Positions 1 to 9,029 of a stretch of DNA of 45,081 nt are shown in pieces. How positions within the stretch are numbered: position 1 is the first letter of the stretch; every line of letters begins with the position of its first letter. This DNA comes from Mesorhizobium sp. Lineage in GTDB: Bacteria > Pseudomonadota > Alphaproteobacteria > Rhizobiales > Rhizobiaceae. The stretch covers positions 1 through 45,081 of the forward strand of contig NZ_SUGA01000045.1 in NCBI RefSeq assembly GCF_004963255.1, in the 5' to 3' direction. The notes below the pieces were generated by a model. The model was given only the letters and a program-made list of their open reading frames with translations. It was not told where the DNA came from and did no database searches. The position numbers and the translations under genes are program-made.

Positions 1-210
1 GTCGAGCAGTTCAGCATGGCCGTCGCCTGTGACCTCGTCCATTTCGTCGAATCCGGCCCATGTGAAGAAGACCATCGACGGGCCGTAGCCGAGTTCGAGG
101 GTTGCCTACATGGCGCCGAAGGCGATCTCACCGTAGTTACCGGCGCCGATGGTGATTGTGGCGGGTCCATCGAGGTCGAGATAGTCGCTGACCTGCCACT
201 GAATTTCCAT
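1..210 (-). pseudogene. Small conserved rhizobial-type protein, amber-interrupted and cut by the window edge
   Basis: Reading the minus strand from an ATG at 210 gives a well-formed acidic protein beginning MEIQWQVSDYLDLDGPAT. It hits one TAG at codon 35 (106-108) and then continues in the same frame with FFTWAGFDEMDEVTGDG to the window edge. The sequence on both sides of the stop is coherent, so a single C-to-T change (CAG to TAG) is the simplest explanation. It resembles a family of short hypothetical proteins that I associate with rhizobial accessory DNA; I know no function for it. The plus-strand ORF over the same bases looks like a shadow. The rest of the gene lies outside the window. 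Confidence 0.5.
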
Positions 211-330
211 CCGGCTGCAGTTAGAGCCTCGGCGGGTTTTACTCCGTATAGCGCGGGTTGAGCAACGGGTGATCGGCGGAGCTGGTCGGGGTTGCGCAGC
301 CGATCGTCCGTTGCGGTGAGATTGGCGGCA

Positions 331-1400
331 TTAGGCCGCAGGCGTGATGTATCCGAGCGCCGAATGTGGGCGCGATCGGTTGTAGTCGTCTGCCCATTCG
401 GCGATGGTTGTTCGGGCATGGTCGAGGCCGAGGAACAGGGTTTCGTTCAGCAACTCGTCCCGCATCCGCCCATTGAAGCTTTCGCAGAAGCCGTTCTGCA
501 TCGGCTTGCCCGGCGCGATGAAGTGCCATTCCACCTGATGATCCTTCGACCAGGCGAGGATCGCGTTTCGAGGTAAACTCGGTGCTGTGGTCAGAGACAT
601 CATGCCCGGCTTGCCGCGCCGGGCGATCAGTTCCGTCAGTTCGCGCGCCACCCGGCGGCCGGAGATCGAGGTGTCCGGGATCGCAGCCAGGCATTCGCGC
701 GTCACGTCGTCGACGATGTTGAGGACGCGGAACCGCCGCCCGCAGGCGAACTGGTCATGGACGAAGTCCAGCGACCAGCGCGCGTTCGGCTTCGCCTGAA
801 CCAGGATCGGTCCCCGCGTTCCTACCGCTCGGCGCCTGGCGCACGGCCAGTTCCTTCTTCGCGGTATAGCCGGTAGATGCGGTTGATACCCGATGCCTCG
901 CCTTCGCGCCTGAGCAGAATGAACAGCCGCCGATAGCCGAAGCGCCGGCGCTCGTTGGCCAGGTCGCGTAGCCGGCCGCGCAGTGCCGCCTCAGGTGGGC
1001 GACAAGAACAATACCGGATCATCTTGCGATCAGCGCCCACAAAGGAACAGGCCCGCCGCCCATCGTGGCCTGCTGATGCGCAACGGCTTCGCGCTTGGCG
1101 GCGGGCCCTACCATTTTTTTGAAAGAAGCTCGCGCAGGACGCTTCCAGCATCTGGTCGGCGAGCAGCTTCTTCAGCCTCGCGTTCTCGTCCTCCAAGGCT
1201 TTTCGGCCGTTTGGCATCGGAGACGTCCATCCCGCCATACTTCGCCTTCCAGTTATACAGCGTCGCCTCGAAGATTCCATGCTTGCGCGCCAGGTCGCCC
1301 GCCTTCGCCGCGCTTCGTGCTCACGCAGAACCGCGATGATCCAGTCAAGGCGTGACGTTCGATGCAGGTTCTTTGCTTCTGTTCGCGGTCGGCACGCAGC
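331..1400 (-). pseudogene. IS3-family (IS407-like) transposase remnant, orfA plus orfB, frameshifted
   Basis: The minus strand carries orfA pieces (KHGIFEATLYNWKAKYGGMD, then ALEDENARLKKLLADQMLEA) near 1140-1290. These are the helix-turn-helix and leucine-zipper parts of an IS3 OrfA. OrfB follows: RFGYRRLFILLRREG near 890-950, then the rve integrase end with IAPGKPMQNGFCESFNGRMR and DDYNRSRPHSALGYITPAA down to 331. The reading frame changes several times, near 1190-1210, 1080-1120, 840 and 570-590, and the conserved D of the SDNGTEFT motif is damaged (DHSTEFTS). No intact transposase can be made. Exact element ends were not found. Confidence 0.85.
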
Positions 1401-1516
1401 CGCCGGCATGATGGTGTCCGTGGGTCCGATCGGTTCAAAGCTCTTCGGCGTGCTCGGGAAGCGGCAACGACAGATCATGCGAACTCGTCCGGACCGCGCC
1501 CTGCATCGAGCGCTCG

Positions 1517-2505
1517 CTATTCCGTGGACCAGCTCAGCCTAAGCTGCCGACCAACGGAAATCCTGTTCGTCAACCCACATGCGGTGAAGGGTGACTGCCA
1601 TTCGTCTGGCCAGGGCGACCTTCGCACGTCGGGCACCCTGTCGATGGCAATCTTCATTGCCCAAGCCTTCATGCTCGACCGTCGGGTCGTCGGGCGCAGG
1701 ATGACGTTTGCCGCCTCGAACAAGGCCGTTCGCGTCTCACTGTCACCCACTTTGGTGATGCGACCGACCCTGTCGACTTCTCCAGACTGGTATCTTCGCG
1801 GTGTGAGGCCGAGATACGCACCGACCGATCTGGATCGGCGGAAGCGCTTGGGGGTCATCGATCGTTGCCCTGTAGGTGAGCGCGGTGACGGGTCCTATGC
1901 CAGGGATGGTCATGAGGCGACGGCAGATGGGATCCACTCGAACCGCTCTCAGGACGAGCCGGTGCAGATCCGCCAGGTTCTCGCGCAGACACCTGTGCAT
2001 CTGCAAGAGCGGTTCAAAGATACCCAGCAACAGCCGATCCGCTCCGACCAGCTGTCGAACGCTTGCCTCGAAACGAACGCGCGTGACGGCGCCAATCTTT
2101 AGCCCCAGGGACGCAACAAGCCTCGGATGACCTGCTCGTTGGCAGTGACCGCCCTGACGGCAGCCTTGCGCGCGGCGGTGAGCGTGCGCAGCCTCTGGCC
2201 GGCAGCGGACTTCAGATTGCCTTGAACCAACCTGTGCGCACAATCTGTGCAATCCCCTGCGCGTCATTTTGGTCCGTCTTCACCGTCATCGCGCCCAGAG
2301 CCGCTTTGACATGTCGACTCTCGAGACACTCGACAGGGAAGCCCTCGTCGACCAGGTGTCCGCCGATCCACTCCGATGTCGCACCGGCTTCCAAGCCAAC
2401 GCGAACTAGATCGTCCCGCCATCGCTGAAGTGCAGCCGTCACAGCATCCGGGTCACCGAGCACCTTTCCCTGCCACAGCATCTCGCCGGTTCGGCGATAA
2501 CGCAA
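1517..2505 (-). pseudogene. IS110-family transposase remnant
   Basis: Three overlapping minus-strand frames together spell most of an IS110 transposase. The first (2212-2505) has the DEDD-domain part with VKTDQNDAQGIAQIVRTGWF. The second (1743-2267) has the middle and the transposase_20 signature MTIPGIGPVTALTYRATIDD. The third (1517-1858) has RSVGAYLGLTPRRYQSGEVD followed by GRITKVGDSETRTALFEAAN. The frame breaks near 2215-2230 and near 1790-1850, and the N-terminal part is missing. IS110 elements lack long terminal inverted repeats, so the ends cannot be set by eye. The long plus-strand ORF over 1362-2102 is a shadow. Confidence 0.85.
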
Positions 2506-2579
2506 ATAGCTACAGCGTCGAGTGTCCGGGATTTAGGGAAAAGGGTGTCCTTACCGAAACACGCAGGTTGAGTGCAGTG

Positions 2580-3000
2580 TCGGCGGAAGTTCTGATCGAT
2601 AATGCAGAGGCGCTGGTTGAGCACCACGACTCGGTGACGCGCGAGGTGAGCTTCATCGCCCGGCTGCACGCTTTTGCCCGATATTGGGGCTTCACACCGC
2701 GGGCCAGTGCCCCTATCGGGCCAGGACGAAGGGGAAAGACGAACGCGGATTCGGCTACATCAAGAAGAATGCGATCGCCGGCCGCCGGTTCGAGGCCTGG
2801 GCGGCGTTCGAGGCGCATCTGGATCAGTGGACGCGCGAGCTTGCCGACCGCGTGAACACGGCACCACCGGCGTGGCGTCGCCAATGCCCATTCTCGACAG
2901 GATCGTGCACAACGCCCACCGCATCGTGCTCCAGGCGACAGCATGCGAAAGCAAAGGGCGGCGCTCCTCTTGACCGGCGCCGAAAAAGGGATTTAGTGAA
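2580..3000 (+). pseudogene. IS21-family remnant: istA fragment joined to the istB 3' end
   Basis: On the plus strand, 2580-2873 encodes a piece of IstA (VLIDNAEALVEHHDSVTREV, then the hallmark YRARTKGKDERGFGYIKKNA and GRRFEAWAAFEAHLDQWTRE) with a frame change near 2690-2710. Immediately downstream, 2884-2990 encodes the very C-terminus of the IstB ATPase (ILDRIVHNAHRIVLQ, then after a one-base shift SMRKQRAALLLTGAEK). The C-terminal part of istA and nearly all of istB are missing, so an internal deletion has fused the two. A non-functional relic. Confidence 0.75.
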
Positions 3001-3126
3001 CGACTGTCCGCGACTTAGCGGAATCCAGTCCGGCTTTTGCGAAATGCGCACCGTGAGTTTTCGCACGGCCTCGACTCAATGAGAACCTTTGTTCCCTCAA
3101 GCGCCGCCCGCTTCCTATCGGTGCGC

Positions 3127-4206
3127 TCAAGTACCAGCATCATCGGCGCGGTAGCGGAATCGCTTGATCACGTCATCCAGTGGTACGCCCATGGCCCGCT
3201 CTAGGTTCGCCCAGTAAGACTCTGCCTCAGCGAGTAGCTCCTCGCGCTGGTCAGGTGCTTGTTCAGCCTTCCAGTACCTGATCAACGCGAGCATGGTGAG
3301 CCTAGCGAGAGCCGCAATTGGTAAAAGTGGAAGTTCTGACTCGTTTATCGGCCTACTTTGCTCGTACCCAGCGACAAAAGCAAAAGCACCCTGCCAAGGG
3401 TGATCTTGAATGCGGCCGACCAGGTGAGCGACCGCGTTCGCGGGGTCAAAGATCACCGCGCTACGGACAGTGTCACCAAAGTCAAGGATGGCCTTCAGGA
3501 AGACGTCGCTGTGCGGATCCACCACAACATTGTTGGGAGCGTAGTCACCGTGGATTACTTGCGTCTCAAGATCGGGCAGACTCGGCAGCACGACTTCATC
3601 GAAGAGCCTGAAGGCCCGCTTAGCCAGCAGGCGGCGGTGGGGGTCCGGCGTGTACTCGACAAGCCCGGCCCAATGGGGAAAGTGCCTAATGTCGTAAACA
3701 ATGTTGCGCTCTGCGGCTGGGTGCTCAAATAACCGCAGTGCACTGTTCATCTGCCCAAGCGCATCTCCCAGCTTAGTTAACTGCTCTACGTTCGAGTTTA
3801 TCTGTTCCCATAACACCCCTTCGACGAAGCGGAAGACGCGAAGGATCCGACGGGTACCATCGCTCATGTCGATCGGAATGCTGTCGCTTCCATCAAGGGT
3901 CAACTCGATCCGCTGGACAGGCAACGCGTGAGCTGCATCATCGAGGTAACGCATCACGGCGGTCTGCAGTGCCGTCACCGATTCCGGCTCATCAGAGGGC
4001 GACACCTTCACGAGGTATTCACAGGAGGCCGTGGCGAGCCTCAAAGTGACGCCCTTTTCACTCGCCAGTCGTTTAACCTGTCCGCTGAGCCCATAGTGCC
4101 TCTGAAGCATGATCTTCAGCAACGGCAAGTCGATTGACTCGTGAGGCGACAACAGGCAACTCTCGTTGAGGAGACGTTGCAACGCCACGCCGCGTGACTT
4201 GTTCAT
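3127..4206 (-). CDS. APH-fold small-molecule kinase, hydroxylysine-kinase-like
   Basis: A 359-aa cytoplasmic phosphotransferase of the APH/choline-kinase fold. The Brenner catalytic loop is at about residues 219-226 (HGDYAPNN), the metal-binding DFGD at 242-245, and a likely ATP-binding lysine at 67 (EYLVKVS). Layout and length match the AGPHD1/hydroxylysine-kinase group better than antibiotic-resistance kinases. It starts 14 bp after the stop of the PLP enzyme encoded upstream, so the two are almost certainly co-transcribed from the promoter at 5597-5663. In families of this kind the kinase phosphorylates an amino alcohol and the PLP enzyme removes phosphate and amine together. I infer the same division of labour here. 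The substrate cannot be read from sequence; homoserine- or aminoglycoside-kinase-like activity is a less likely alternative. Confidence 0.8.
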   Translation of the reverse strand: MNKSRGVALQRLLNESCLLSPHESIDLPLLKIMLQRHYGLSGQVKRLASEKGVTLRLATASCEYLVKVSPSDEPESVTALQTAVMRYLDDAAHALPVQRIELTLDGSDSIPIDMSDGTRRILRVFRFVEGVLWEQINSNVEQLTKLGDALGQMNSALRLFEHPAAERNIVYDIRHFPHWAGLVEYTPDPHRRLLAKRAFRLFDEVVLPSLPDLETQVIHGDYAPNNVVVDPHSDVFLKAILDFGDTVRSAVIFDPANAVAHLVGRIQDHPWQGAFAFVAGYEQSRPINESELPLLPIAALARLTMLALIRYWKAEQAPDQREELLAEAESYWANLERAMGVPLDDVIKRFRYRADDAGT

Positions 4207-4220
4207 GTCCGTCGAGCTTT

Positions 4221-5552
4221 CTACAAGGTGTGTTTCGCGACAACCGCAAATGTCTCAAGGAACCGCGACGCATCGGCAGCGGTGAAGGCGACCGGAGGAC
4301 GGACCTTCAATACGTTGGACGCCAGGCCCGTCCGGCTGATCAGTACTCGACGATCGCGCAAGTGCTTAATAATGGCTTCGCAACGAGCGGAGTCGGGCTT
4401 AAGCGTCCTTTTATCCTTGACGATCTCGACACCCAAGTACAGTCCGCTGCCGCGGATTTCGCCAACGTAAGGGGATTCCCGTGTGAGTGTCTCAAGTCCT
4501 GCGCGTAAGGTCGCACCAGTGGAGACAACGCGCTCACGCACATTTTCCTGCTCGAACACATCGAGCACTGCAGACGCAGCAGCTACAGAGATCGATCTGC
4601 CACCCAACGTATTGAAGTAGCTGACCTTCTGTCCGAACTCGTCGGATACCTCGGGGCGGAAGACGACGCCGGAGATGGGGAACCCGTTGCCCATCGCCTT
4701 GCCCATCGTAACGATGTCCGGAAGCACATCGTGTCGACTGAACCCCCACATCGAATCTCCGAGCTGAGCGAACCCCGATTGAACTTCGTCCGCGACGTAC
4801 AGGCCGCCGGCGGTGTGAACCTCGTCGACGACTGCCTTCATGAAGCCAACAGGGTGAGTGAAGATGCCGTCGGAGGTGAACGCCGAATCGGCGATCAACG
4901 CAGCCAGCCGGTACCCATGCCGCTCGAGATCACGAATCGCGGAACGTACCTGATCGCGCATGTAATCGTCGAGAGAACATCCAGACCTGACGAGTCGGGG
5001 GTCAGGAGCGGCAATCAGGCGGACGTTCGGTCCGAGCGCGGACCCTGCGCCCAGCATTGGGGAAAAACTCGCCACCTCGCGAGTGCGACCGTGAAACGCC
5101 CAGCGGGTCGCGATGATTCCCTCGCCGCCCGTGTGGAACCTCGCGACCCGAATCGCCAGGTCGTTCGCCTCGGATCCCGTGCAGGGCAAGCTTAGCTTCG
5201 ACAGCGCCGCCGGAAAAGTCGCAAGTAGCCGCTCTGCATAGTCAACGAGTAGCTTCTGAGGGTAGCGCGTATCGGTATTGATTGCAGCCATCTGGCGCCA
5301 AATGGCGTCCACAACATGCTTGTGCACATGGCCGACGCCCTGAACGTTGTTATACGCGTCCAGATAGTCATTGCCGTCGCGGTCGACGAGGTGCGCGCCA
5401 AAGCTCAAGACAAACTCCACCGGAATCGTCTCGGAAAATTGGTAGCCCGGACCGAGCACTCTGTCACGACGTCGGATGATGTCCTGGAGTCGTTCTGGCA
5501 GATCGCTGACACCAGTCGCGATCCGCTTAGGGTTACGCGAGCTCATGTTCAT
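4221..5552 (-). CDS. Class-III PLP aminotransferase fold, likely amino-alcohol-phosphate phospho-lyase
   Basis: A 443-aa fold-type I PLP enzyme. It shows the phosphate-binding GSEAND near residues 126-131, the cofactor-contacting DEVQSGFAQLG at 255-265 and the Schiff-base lysine K285 in VTMGKAMGNGFP. Several stretches are closer to the mammalian AGXT2L1/AGXT2L2 phospho-lyases than to plain omega-transaminases: YLDAYNNVQGVGH, INTDTRYP, and YFNTLGG near 314-320. Those enzymes act on phosphoethanolamine or phosphohydroxylysine. The adjacent kinase gene fits this reading, as it would make the phosphorylated substrate. An ordinary aminotransferase remains possible. Start: ATG at 5552 preceded by AGGA; a second ATG lies two codons in. 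The gene has copy E of the recurrent promoter module upstream (5620-5663). Confidence 0.8.
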   Translation of the reverse strand: MNMSSRNPKRIATGVSDLPERLQDIIRRRDRVLGPGYQFSETIPVEFVLSFGAHLVDRDGNDYLDAYNNVQGVGHVHKHVVDAIWRQMAAINTDTRYPQKLLVDYAERLLATFPAALSKLSLPCTGSEANDLAIRVARFHTGGEGIIATRWAFHGRTREVASFSPMLGAGSALGPNVRLIAAPDPRLVRSGCSLDDYMRDQVRSAIRDLERHGYRLAALIADSAFTSDGIFTHPVGFMKAVVDEVHTAGGLYVADEVQSGFAQLGDSMWGFSRHDVLPDIVTMGKAMGNGFPISGVVFRPEVSDEFGQKVSYFNTLGGRSISVAAASAVLDVFEQENVRERVVSTGATLRAGLETLTRESPYVGEIRGSGLYLGVEIVKDKRTLKPDSARCEAIIKHLRDRRVLISRTGLASNVLKVRPPVAFTAADASRFLETFAVVAKHTL

Positions 5553-5596
5553 CGGAGTGTCCTAGCGGTTGCATCAGGGCCATGTCTTTGATCGTC

Positions 5597-5663
5597 AATA
5601 AACAGCCGGCGGCCGCGAGGGTCCAATTCAGTTTGCAGATTGGTGTCTTCGCGCCACGAGATG
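5597..5663 (-). promoter_or_regulatory. Recurrent LysR-type promoter module, copy E
   Basis: On the minus strand: CATCTCG at 5663-5657, then 22 bp, then AAACTGAAT, then a weak -35 (TGGACC ending at 5620), then 17 bp and a -10-like TTTATT at 5602-5597. It lies 67 bp upstream of the PLP-enzyme ATG. It matches four other copies in the window in both sequence and spacing, but its dyad is the weakest (right arm CGAAG instead of AGATS). Confidence 0.6.
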
Positions 5664-6069
5664 ACGGCTGCGAGGCGGTGGCTGGAGTCGTGCGAGGGCG
5701 CCAAGCAAGGCACGGGTCGGCCGCAATGCGCCGGCGCCATTCGCCAGCGCGCTGGGCATCCTACCCGACGACCATCTGTCCCCCGCGACGCCCCACACCC
5801 TGGGGCGAGGCTACTCGAGGCCGTTGGGGTTCAACCATACCCCATCGTGAGACAGGGCGACGAACTCGGAGCAACGAGCTTTACCTGTTGCGTGATGGTT
5901 CATGCCATGGATGTTCCTGTGATTCGGAGCGCCTGTGTTGATGACTAGCCTAGTTTCCGTCCACAAAAGACAAGCCTTTGATTCATTGAATGAATCGCTG
6001 ATTTGCGCCAGTAAGGCCCAACGGTTGCAGGTACGTTGGATCATAATCCTGCCACCGCCGGAGCCGACA
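5664..6069. other. Intergenic region, no gene recognised
   Basis: Between promoter copy E and the ISNCY remnant I recognise no gene, RNA or repeat. A short open stretch at about 5800-5945 on the plus strand reads plausibly (YPIVRQGDELGATSF), but it has no start, no ribosome-binding site and no family I know. It may be a relic of an older gene. Confidence 0.4.
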
Positions 6070-6405
6070 ATGCGCCAAGAACGCACCGTCCAACCCAGCA
6101 TATTCGATCTTTTCGCCACGCACGAGATCGGCTGCGAGTTGAAGGCGATGTCGCACTGGCTGGATAAGCATGGCCCGGTGGCGAGAGACCTGTGTCGGGC
6201 GGCATCAAAGCGACCGTACGGCAAGGCCTGCCGCCGAAGCGGTGCTGCGCTGCGCGCTGCTCAAACAATATCGGCAGCTGAGCTACCAGGAGTTGGCGTT
6301 TCACCTTGAGGACTCCGCCTCGTTACGGGAGCCCACAGAAGTCGGCGCTCCAAAAAACGATCAGGGCGCGATCCGGCCTGAAATTTGGGAACAGATTAAC
6401 CGGAC
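6070..6405 (+). pseudogene. ISNCY-family transposase N-terminal remnant
   Basis: The plus strand starts with MRQERTVQPSIFDLFATHEI and GCELKAMSHWLD, the typical N-terminus of a large ISNCY-type transposase. A frame change near 6170-6230 leads to GLPAEAVLRCALLKQYRQLS-like sequence (AVLRCALLKQYRQLSYQELA at 6237-6296), then HLEDSASLR. After another break, IRPEIWEQINRT ends at about 6405. The catalytic core is absent, and the remnant abuts an IS256 fragment in the opposite orientation, so it was cut by deletion or by later insertion. Confidence 0.75.
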
Positions 6406-6419
6406 TCGGCAGGCGGGCT

Positions 6420-6725
6420 CGTTTGCCACTGCTTTCTTGTTGAGGCTGTCTCGGGCCTCGTATTCCTGATCGAGTTCCTGCCTGACGGCGATCATCTGGC
6501 GGCGCTCGAAGTCGGTGATCCTGATTGCCCGCCACCGCTCGGCAGCTCGGATCAAGGCGCCGAACATGAGCTTGAGAACGGGCTTCTCGCCGAAGGCATT
6601 GGGAATGATCTTTAGCCTGCGCCGCTCCTCGACGAACAGACGTTCCAGAAGATTGGTGGTCCTGATGGCGCGACGGTGAGTGATCGGCATTCTCAGATGC
6701 GCGATTTGCCGCTTCGAAGTTGTCC
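6420..6725 (-). pseudogene. IS256-family (Mutator-type) transposase C-terminal remnant
   Basis: The minus strand encodes HLRMPITHRRAIRTTNLLER, LFVEERRRLKIIPNAFGEKP and KLMFGALIRAAERWRAI. This is the conserved C-terminal block of IS256-type transposases, with the last catalytic glutamate region. The frame breaks upstream near 6710-6725 (NFEAA continues in another frame) and everything N-terminal is gone. Confidence 0.75.
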
Positions 6726-6874
6726 GTGAAGCCGACCGCGCTCGGCAGCTCGGCGGGATCAGGGGGCTTGGTTCTGACGTACGATGAGCGGCATTCCCTG
6801 AGGGCGGACCATCTAACTGGCCTGAATTTTGGGACATCAAGAAACAAGGGTCACCACCTGTCGGGAAACCTCCG

Positions 6875-7795
6875 CTAGCTGTGCTTCTCTTTCAGCTTTG
6901 AGAAGAAATCTTTGAGAATTGGATCGCGATGGATCCGGTAGACATAACGCATGGGATGCCGTGCGCGATCTACACTCCAAGTGAGCTGTGCCGTTACAAT
7001 CGGGGTCGGGGCAATGACACTCTCGCACCAATCGGGATTGAGCAGCCAAGCAACAGGCGCCATGTCCCAAAGTTGCTTCGACCAACCGACGTGATCGCCG
7101 GATAACTCCTTAAACCTCTGTGCGAGAAAGCGGCCAATATCGCCATACGGTTCTACATGCCGCTCCATCTCCGGGACGGTACTCAAAAGATGGGAAACAA
7201 CGCCCAGGCAAGGAAAGAGCACGAGCGGAACACCGCTATCAAGGAGGACCTGAGATCCGCCTACATCTTGGCACAGATTGAATTCGTTGGTGTCTGGCCA
7301 TTCCAAAGCATTACCAGCCAGCCACACAACGACGATTTTATCGCTGATGTCCGGTGCCTTGATAAGGGCAGACGCGACGTTGCTGATCGCTGCGATTGCC
7401 ACAACGTAAAGCGGATCTTCCGGCGAACTTGCTCGCGCCCGCTTGATCAAGTCATCGACGGCTGGTGCTTCACGAATCGTCTTCTGCGGACCAACGTAGT
7501 CCGTAACGCCTTTGAATACCAACCCCTCAGGCCGAAGTTGCATACGTTCCAGCACCCGAAAGATCTCCTCATGGCTCAATTCCATACCATGGCCGGGGCT
7601 TTCCGAGCGGTCCCTGAGAAAAAACGGTGCCGCATAAATTGCCTGCAGGTCCAGACGGTCAGATGACAGCAACATCTGCACGATAGCGAACTGATCATCG
7701 ATTTCGTTGTAGGTGTCGGTATCAAGAACGCACCGTACCCGTCCTGAGGGGGGCTCCAGCATCCGTAGGCGTTCAGCGTAACTAAGGCTCGTCAT
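6875..7795 (-). CDS. Inosine/uridine-preferring nucleoside hydrolase family protein
   Basis: A 306-aa protein of the IUNH fold, which cleaves the N-glycosidic bond of ribonucleosides using a calcium held by an N-terminal aspartate cluster. The cluster is visible at residues 25-34 as DTDTYNEIDD, a variant of the classic DTDPGxDD with two extra residues. The usual late aspartate is probably the D of WSKQLWDMAPVAWLLNP near residue 240. No signal peptide is seen, so it is cytoplasmic. It lies 117 bp downstream of the deacylase gene on the same strand and may be in its transcript. The stretched metal loop suggests a subgroup whose substrate may not be a standard nucleoside. Confidence 0.8.
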   Translation of the reverse strand: MTSLSYAERLRMLEPPSGRVRCVLDTDTYNEIDDQFAIVQMLLSSDRLDLQAIYAAPFFLRDRSESPGHGMELSHEEIFRVLERMQLRPEGLVFKGVTDYVGPQKTIREAPAVDDLIKRARASSPEDPLYVVAIAAISNVASALIKAPDISDKIVVVWLAGNALEWPDTNEFNLCQDVGGSQVLLDSGVPLVLFPCLGVVSHLLSTVPEMERHVEPYGDIGRFLAQRFKELSGDHVGWSKQLWDMAPVAWLLNPDWCESVIAPTPIVTAQLTWSVDRARHPMRYVYRIHRDPILKDFFSKLKEKHS

Positions 7796-7912
7796 GCATT
7801 GTTATTCCTTATCCGTGCTTCTGGTTGCGGCCCCACAGCTCTACCTTCGGCGGCCGCGGCTTATGCGGTTGGCAATATTAGGTTATTGCATTCTGCAAGA
7901 GATCACCGACCC

Positions 7913-8908
7913 TCAGAGCGGTACGGGTCGCGCGAGAAACGCCACTTCTTCGTTGCCTTGGACATACGCTCCTGATCGGATGCCGCAGACGATCGACGTC
8001 GTTGGCGCGCGAATATCGATGGAATCAGCGGGCAGCGAGTCCATCCGATGCAGGATGCCGATGAGATCTCCCTGCTTCACTTCATCCAACACTGAGCAGC
8101 GCGGTTCGAAGATGCCCGGTGCAGGAGATTTCAACTGGTCGGAAGGATGCGTTTCGAGTGATTGGCCCGATTTCTGCTGACGGAACACGGGATACTCGGC
8201 TTTGCCCTCGATCAACCCCAGCGCAATGAGGCCATTGCGCACCCCAGCTTCGTAGATCGCGAGAGCTTCGGCGCCGACTAGGCCGCCGCCAAATTCAGTG
8301 CAAATGAATACTTTGCCTTGACTATGTGCCCAAGTATCGAACATTCCAGCCGTCTCGTTGTGCTCCCAAAGCAATGTCACAGGTAGTTTGAATGCCGCTG
8401 AAAGGCGGAGCGTCTTCGTCATCAGATCGACATCAGCGAAGGGATGTGTGATGACCGACGGTGGAAAGTCCCATGTCGGTCCGAAACTGTGCAGATCAAA
8501 TATGGTATCCACCATAGGCAACAACAGACGCGAAATCGCATCTGCGATGCGTTCGCTTACCGAGCCATCTGACCGGCCCGGAAACAATCGGTTGAGATTC
8601 TTTCCATCAATTGGCGTGTTGCGGGTCCAAGCTTGCACGGCAAGTGGATTGATCTCAGGCACGATGACAATCCTTCCGCACCTCTGCGCTTCGGGAAGCC
8701 ATTCAACAAGCCGCCGAGCAACAATCGGCCCCTCCAGTTCATTGCCATGATTTCCGCCAGTGATAAGTAGGCTCGGCCCCTCCCCTTTATTGCAGCTGAA
8801 CACTGGGAGCGAAAGAGCTTCGCAGTCCGCGCCTTTGGGGACAACAAGGTGGCCCGTGCTTACGCCAGGCCTGTCGAGATCAAACGTAATATGTGGTGCT
8901 TCGCTCAT
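7913..8908 (-). CDS. Succinylglutamate desuccinylase/aspartoacylase-family zinc deacylase (DoeB-like)
   Basis: A 331-aa M14-like metallohydrolase. The zinc ligands are recognisable: H54 and E57 in GGNHGNELEG and H140 in FDLHSFG. The substrate-binding NLNRLFPG is at 104-111 and the likely catalytic glutamate is E205 in CTEFGGG. A C-terminal beta domain follows (SPAPGIFEP onward), as in N-acetyl-diaminobutyrate deacetylase (DoeB/EutE) of ectoine breakdown. It should hydrolyse an N-acyl amino-acid-like amide in the cytoplasm. There is no ectoine-type importer or doeC/doeD neighbour, so DoeB itself is not claimed. The ATG at 8908 is preceded by AGGATGA, a good ribosome-binding site. Confidence 0.8.
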   Translation of the reverse strand: MSEAPHITFDLDRPGVSTGHLVVPKGADCEALSLPVFSCNKGEGPSLLITGGNHGNELEGPIVARRLVEWLPEAQRCGRIVIVPEINPLAVQAWTRNTPIDGKNLNRLFPGRSDGSVSERIADAISRLLLPMVDTIFDLHSFGPTWDFPPSVITHPFADVDLMTKTLRLSAAFKLPVTLLWEHNETAGMFDTWAHSQGKVFICTEFGGGLVGAEALAIYEAGVRNGLIALGLIEGKAEYPVFRQQKSGQSLETHPSDQLKSPAPGIFEPRCSVLDEVKQGDLIGILHRMDSLPADSIDIRAPTTSIVCGIRSGAYVQGNEEVAFLARPVPL

Positions 8909-9029
8909 TGTTCATCCTATTGCGAGTATTCAGGCGACCAGGCGCCAAGTTGCGTTTCTCCGTTCCACGGGTATGCACCGAGCTGTCTTCAATTCGCCAA
9001 TATAATGTTCCGAGCGGTGCCATCGCGCT

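Noticed and set aside
1362..2102. Long plus-strand ORF of 246 codons
   Set aside because: It is the reverse-strand shadow of the IS3 and IS110 remnants; no recognisable domain and no ribosome-binding site.
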